Shown here piece by piece: positions 59,871-64,000 of a DNA stretch of 64,000 nt. The notes under the pieces are model-generated. The model had not been told where the DNA came from. It searched no databases and saw only the letters and a program-made list of their open reading frames with translations. Location: assembly GCA_021818955.1 (NCBI GenBank), contig JAKASR010000020.1, positions 1 to 64,000 of the forward strand, read 5' to 3'. Position numbers and translations under genes: made by a program. How positions within the stretch are numbered: the first letter of the stretch is position 1; the number at the start of each line of letters is the position of its first letter. Origin of the DNA: Acidobacteriota bacterium. Its GTDB lineage: Bacteria > Acidobacteriota > Terriglobia > Terriglobales > SCQP01.

Positions 59871-61151
59871 ATGGCAGCGGGCAAAAGCCGGCAACGAATC
59901 CTGGCCCTGGTCATGGCCGGCGGCAAAGGCGAGCGCCTCTATCCACTGACCAAGTATCGCAGCAAGCCGTCCGTTCCCTTCGGCGGCCGCTACCGGGTGA
60001 TCGATTTCGTGATGAGCAATCTGATCAACTCCGGCATCGACTCCATCTATGTGCTCACGCAATACAAAGCGCAATCGCTGATCAGCCACATCCAGCGCGC
60101 CTGGTCGTTTGTGATGGGGGCGCGCGACGCCTTTGCCACCATAGTGCCGGCGCAAATGCAGGTCGGGGACGTCTGGTACCGCGGCACCGCCGACGCCATC
60201 TATCAAAATCTCAACCTGATCGAGCAATTCGATCCGGAGGCGGTCGCCGTATTCGGCGCCGATCATGTGTACAAGATGAACATCGGCCAGATGGTCGATT
60301 TTCATTTTGAACATGGCGCCGCCGCCACGGTTTCCTGCCTGCCCATTCCCGCCACCGAGGTCCGGCCGTTTGGGGTGGTAGAGGTGGACGAGAAATTTCG
60401 CATCCGCCGCTTTGTCGAGAAGCCGGAGCCTGCGACCGCGCCCCGCATGCCCGGCCGCCCCGACCTGGCGCTGGTTTCGATGGGCAATTACGTCTTCAAC
60501 ACCAATGTGCTAGTGGACGTGCTGCTGCACGACGCCGGCGAGGGCGGAGCGCATGATTTCGGCAAAAATATTTTTCCCGACCTGGTCAGCCGCAGCGAGG
60601 TTTACGCTTACGATTTCACCACCAACCGCATTCCGGTCCACGGCGGGCATGAAGTCGAACAGCCCTATTGGCGCGATATTGGCACGATCGCGTCTTACTA
60701 CCAGGCCAACATGGACCTGCGCCAGCCCGATTCCGAATTAAACCTGTTCAATTGGGCCTGGCCGATCATGAGCGCCAATTACAACACGCCGCCCTCCAAG
60801 TTCATGTTCGACGGCGATCCGGGCAAGGGCGAGGCGATCGATTCGCTGGTCATGGGCGGATGCCTGCTGGCCGGCGGCCGGGTGCGCGATTCCGTCCTCA
60901 GCCGCAACGTTTCGGTCGAGCGCCGCGCCGATGTCTTCGGCTCCATTCTCATGGATAACGTGGTGATTGGCCCGGGCGCGCGCGTACACCGGGCCATTCT
61001 GGATAAGAACGTCCATATCGCCCCCAACGCCAGCGTCGGCCTGGATGCGGCCGCCGATAAGGCCCGCGGCTATTACGTGGACGAAGCCAGCGGCATTACG
61101 GTTGTGTCCAAAGCGCCGGATACGCCGGAAAGCCGCGCCCGTTATCTTTGA
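59871..61151 (+). CDS. glgC: glucose-1-phosphate adenylyltransferase
   Basis: LALVMAGGKGERLYPLTKYRSKPSVPFGGRYRVIDFVMSNLINSGI. Confidence 0.96.
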   Translation: MAAGKSRQRILALVMAGGKGERLYPLTKYRSKPSVPFGGRYRVIDFVMSNLINSGIDSIYVLTQYKAQSLISHIQRAWSFVMGARDAFATIVPAQMQVGDVWYRGTADAIYQNLNLIEQFDPEAVAVFGADHVYKMNIGQMVDFHFEHGAAATVSCLPIPATEVRPFGVVEVDEKFRIRRFVEKPEPATAPRMPGRPDLALVSMGNYVFNTNVLVDVLLHDAGEGGAHDFGKNIFPDLVSRSEVYAYDFTTNRIPVHGGHEVEQPYWRDIGTIASYYQANMDLRQPDSELNLFNWAWPIMSANYNTPPSKFMFDGDPGKGEAIDSLVMGGCLLAGGRVRDSVLSRNVSVERRADVFGSILMDNVVIGPGARVHRAILDKNVHIAPNASVGLDAAADKARGYYVDEASGITVVSKAPDTPESRARYL

Positions 61152-61436
61152 CCCATCGCCGATTTATCAGGCTCAATCCATAAAAAATACTGTCACTGAT
61201 GTCACCAGAGGATTAAAGCCAATAGATACAAAGGGATACAGGGTGACATCTTTTAAAAAATGTTGTCACCCTGCTGTCACCTTGTCACCAGCAGATCGCC
61301 ATCCGGACACGGGGAAGCAGGGTAGAAAAATCAATTGAATCAGTCACTTATAGCGAAATATCCGCAAGATAAAGCCGACGACAGTTGGGTCCGATAAGAT
61401 ATATTATGTCAACCGGCGGAACCGGAGGAAAACCCG

Positions 61437-63764
61437 GTGCCCCGACAAGAGCTGAAAGCCATTCTTTTAACCGATCCCGCGCCGGCCGGCGGCATCGCCG
61501 CCGCCGTCGCGTCCGAGATGGTCGCCGCGATAGCGGACGCGGATGCTTTGCCCCCGCTAGAACCGCCCGAAGGCGACGAGGGCTATCCCGAAGAATATCC
61601 CGCGCCGGCCGCGCCGGCGGTCGCCGCGGAGCAGCCGCCGCAGGATGAAGCTGAGGATTCGGCCAGCGGCCCGGCGGCCGAGCACCGCTACAACGCCCCG
61701 TCCGGCGCCACCCGCCAGATCGCGCTCGAGCGGCTGCACCCTTCGCCGCTCAACCCGCGCCGGCAGTTCGACGCGGCCAAGCTGCAGGAGCTGGCCGAAT
61801 CCATCCTGGCGCAAGGCCTGATCGAGCCGATCGTGGTGCGGCGCACGCCGCGGCAGGATGAGGGCGAGTACGAAATTGTCGCCGGCGAGCGGCGATGGCG
61901 CGCGGCCAAATTGGCCGGCTGGAAAAACGCGCCCTGCCTGCTGCGGGAGGATATGGGCGATGCCGACGCGGCGCGCCTGATGGCGGTCGAAAACCTGCAG
62001 CGCGTCGATCTCTCGCCGATCGAAGAGGCGCGCGCCTTCCAGGCATGGATCGCCGGCGCGGCGGAGCCGGCCGCGCCGGGCAAGAAAGGCCGTTCCCGGG
62101 GCGCCGCTGTCCCGGATGAAGAAGGACAGCTATATCCCGGCGAGGAGCTTGGACCCGGACCGGATTGGACGACGCAGGGCCGCAAAGAAAGCCCAGTGAA
62201 GGAGCTGGCGCGGCAGATCGGCAAAAGCGACGACTACGTGCGCGAGCGCATGTGGCTGCTGCGGCTTTCTGAAGCGCAGCAGGCGGCGGTCGATGCCGGC
62301 AAGATCTCGGTCAAGGCCGGGCTGCTGCTGGCCCGAGTGAAAGATGAGAAGTTGCGCGATGAATGCGCGCAGTGGGCCGAAGAAGGCGAGCTGACGCCAT
62401 CGCGGGTCGAATTCCGGCTGCGGGCGTATATCATTCCGCTGCAAGAGGCGCCCTTTGATTTAAAAGCCTCGACGCCGAGCTGCGAAGGCTGCAAATTCCG
62501 TCAATTCCGGTCCGCCAATTCGCTGTTGCCCGAGTTGGAGCGAGGTAAGAGCCGGAAAGCCGAACTGGGATTTTGCACCAATGCCAATTGTTTCCGCGAC
62601 AAGGCGCGAGATTTCTACCTGTCCCAGGGCTGCACCGTCCGCGACGGTTACAAGGAGCAGCCGAATACGCAACGTTTCTGGAATAACGATGAGACCTGGA
62701 AAAAGAATTGCGCCGGGTGCGCGCAAAAGCTGGTGGTAATCAACAAAGAAAATCCGGCGGGAATCAGGTTATGCCTCGACCGGGGCGCGCACCATGGCTA
62801 CCGCGAGCGCGACGGAGGCCCATCGGCTCAAGATAAGTCTGCGCAGAAAAAGCGGCAGGAAAAATTGCGGCAGGCGCGCGCCGACGACCTAGGCGCCAAG
62901 GGCGCGATCGCGGAATGGCTGGCGCCATGTCTGGAGACGTCGCAGCATAGCGTGGGCCCACGGCTTGATTTTCCGGTTGAGACCATCATCGAGCAAGCCA
63001 GGCAAGACACGCTGGCCGACATTGCCGGCGCGCTTTTGCCGGAGGTGAAAGAGGCGACGCGCGGCAAGCTGCAGCCCATCCTGCGGCAGCGGCTGCGCGA
63101 GCAGCCGGAGCTGCGGGCAAAACTTGTCGCCGCTTACTTCGCCGCGCTGCGCTTCCCTTCCTGGGGGCTACATGACTCTAGCTCTAGCGGGGCGGTGAAA
63201 TTCTGCCGCGATCACTGCCTCAATGTACGGCCGGTGGTGCTCCCGGGTTTGAAAACCGCGAAGACGCTGAGGGAAAGTTATTGCGGCGACCTCATCATGG
63301 AAGGCCGCCTTCGCGCGCCTTACCGGCTCAACGGCGAAATGTGGGTTTGCACGGCAATTGATCGCTTAGGTAACGGAAATAAAATAAATTTAGAGTCTTA
63401 CCGCGTTATTCCAGGCGTCGAATTTCGCGGCAGAGCTCAGAATTACACATCAAAAATCAAGAGTGCGGCAGAAAGGGACAAGGCCAGAAAAGACCCTAAA
63501 GGGTTTTACCACGGCATTGCCGCCGCTTATGCCGAACAGATATTCGTGCTGGTTGGTCCGCCTAAAGTATTTGCCACCGATCCGGCGGCAAAGGATTCCG
63601 GGGCGCTTGCACCGGCGCCGGGCCACGCCCGGAGCGGCGATGGATCCCCAGCGCCCCGGAAAAACGCCAAGCCGGCGCCGGCGCGACCGGCGCCGAAGCC
63701 GCAGGCGAAACTCAAGGCCAAGAAAAAAGCTGGCCACACTCAACCAAAATCGGCTGGAAAATAA
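61437..63764 (+). CDS. large ParB/Spo0J-like protein with Cys-rich central region
   Basis: LERLHPSPLNPRRQFDAAKLQELAESILAQGLIEPIVVRR...YEIVAGERRWRAAKLAGW...MAVENLQRVDLSPIEEARAF; CEGCKFRQF...CTNANC...CAGC. Confidence 0.85.
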   Translation: MPRQELKAILLTDPAPAGGIAAAVASEMVAAIADADALPPLEPPEGDEGYPEEYPAPAAPAVAAEQPPQDEAEDSASGPAAEHRYNAPSGATRQIALERLHPSPLNPRRQFDAAKLQELAESILAQGLIEPIVVRRTPRQDEGEYEIVAGERRWRAAKLAGWKNAPCLLREDMGDADAARLMAVENLQRVDLSPIEEARAFQAWIAGAAEPAAPGKKGRSRGAAVPDEEGQLYPGEELGPGPDWTTQGRKESPVKELARQIGKSDDYVRERMWLLRLSEAQQAAVDAGKISVKAGLLLARVKDEKLRDECAQWAEEGELTPSRVEFRLRAYIIPLQEAPFDLKASTPSCEGCKFRQFRSANSLLPELERGKSRKAELGFCTNANCFRDKARDFYLSQGCTVRDGYKEQPNTQRFWNNDETWKKNCAGCAQKLVVINKENPAGIRLCLDRGAHHGYRERDGGPSAQDKSAQKKRQEKLRQARADDLGAKGAIAEWLAPCLETSQHSVGPRLDFPVETIIEQARQDTLADIAGALLPEVKEATRGKLQPILRQRLREQPELRAKLVAAYFAALRFPSWGLHDSSSSGAVKFCRDHCLNVRPVVLPGLKTAKTLRESYCGDLIMEGRLRAPYRLNGEMWVCTAIDRLGNGNKINLESYRVIPGVEFRGRAQNYTSKIKSAAERDKARKDPKGFYHGIAAAYAEQIFVLVGPPKVFATDPAAKDSGALAPAPGHARSGDGSPAPRKNAKPAPARPAPKPQAKLKAKKKAGHTQPKSAGK

Positions 63765-63766
63765 CC

Positions 63767-64000
63767 ATGCCGGATTGCTCGACCCCTTTTTGCCATGGCT
63801 CGGCCCTTGAAGGAGATAAATGCTGGCGCTGCGCAGCGGGCTTGCGCGAAACCCCCGGCATCGTTTGTGGGAGTGTGCCCGAAATGCGAAGCGCGGATTC
63901 GATTCCAGGCCATCGAGCCGAGCCGGAATGGCTGCGCGGCTGGCGCGAAGCCATCAAACAGCCAGGCGGCATCCGGCGATCGAGGTCTCGTATTCGAGCG
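63767..64000 (+). CDS. Cys-rich protein, 3' truncated by the window end
   Basis: open frame from ATG 63767 to the edge: MPDCSTPFCHGSALEGDKCWRCAAGLRETPGIVCGS...; 2 bp after the ParB-like stop; absent from the ORF track because it runs off the end. Confidence 0.5.
   Translation, partial: MPDCSTPFCHGSALEGDKCWRCAAGLRETPGIVCGSVPEMRSADSIPGHRAEPEWLRGWREAIKQPGGIRRSRSRIRA

Overview
GC-rich bacterial chromosome segment, probably Acidobacteriota-like (inferred from gene content only). Most of it is ordinary housekeeping and metabolism: inositol-P synthase, pgl, an FTR1/FtsX-permease iron-type operon, prfB with its programmed frameshift, lnt, a SucA/SucB-fusion 2-oxoglutarate enzyme, ubiX, ubiE, aroB, rpsO, pnp, ftsZ, GH20, leuB, pdxST and glgC. 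The main accessory island (about 16.0-35.9 kb) is a complete type III-A CRISPR-Cas locus: cas6, an NE0113-type CARF gene, cas10 with HD and GGDD motifs, csm2-csm5, a TM1812/Csx-type CARF-HEPN gene, two small membrane ORFs, a putative membrane-anchored PD-(D/E)xK-like protein, a TIGR02710-type CARF gene, cas2, an unknown ORF, cas1 and a second cas2. It is followed by a CRISPR array of 41 repeats (37 bp). An IS1380-like element is inserted inside one repeat at TTAA, with a visible target duplication and an intact next spacer. Reverse-complemented spacers often read as coding DNA: two adjacent spacers are antisense to pentapeptide-repeat coding sequence, and two cover a Shine-Dalgarno plus ATG. 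Other non-coding structure includes a dispersed hairpin-rich repeat (one copy inside the Cas locus), a 140-bp direct repeat with conserved palindromes, a GGCT/GGAT microsatellite, and TGTCAC-rich DNA upstream of a ParB-like gene. All product calls come from reading motifs; no database search was run.
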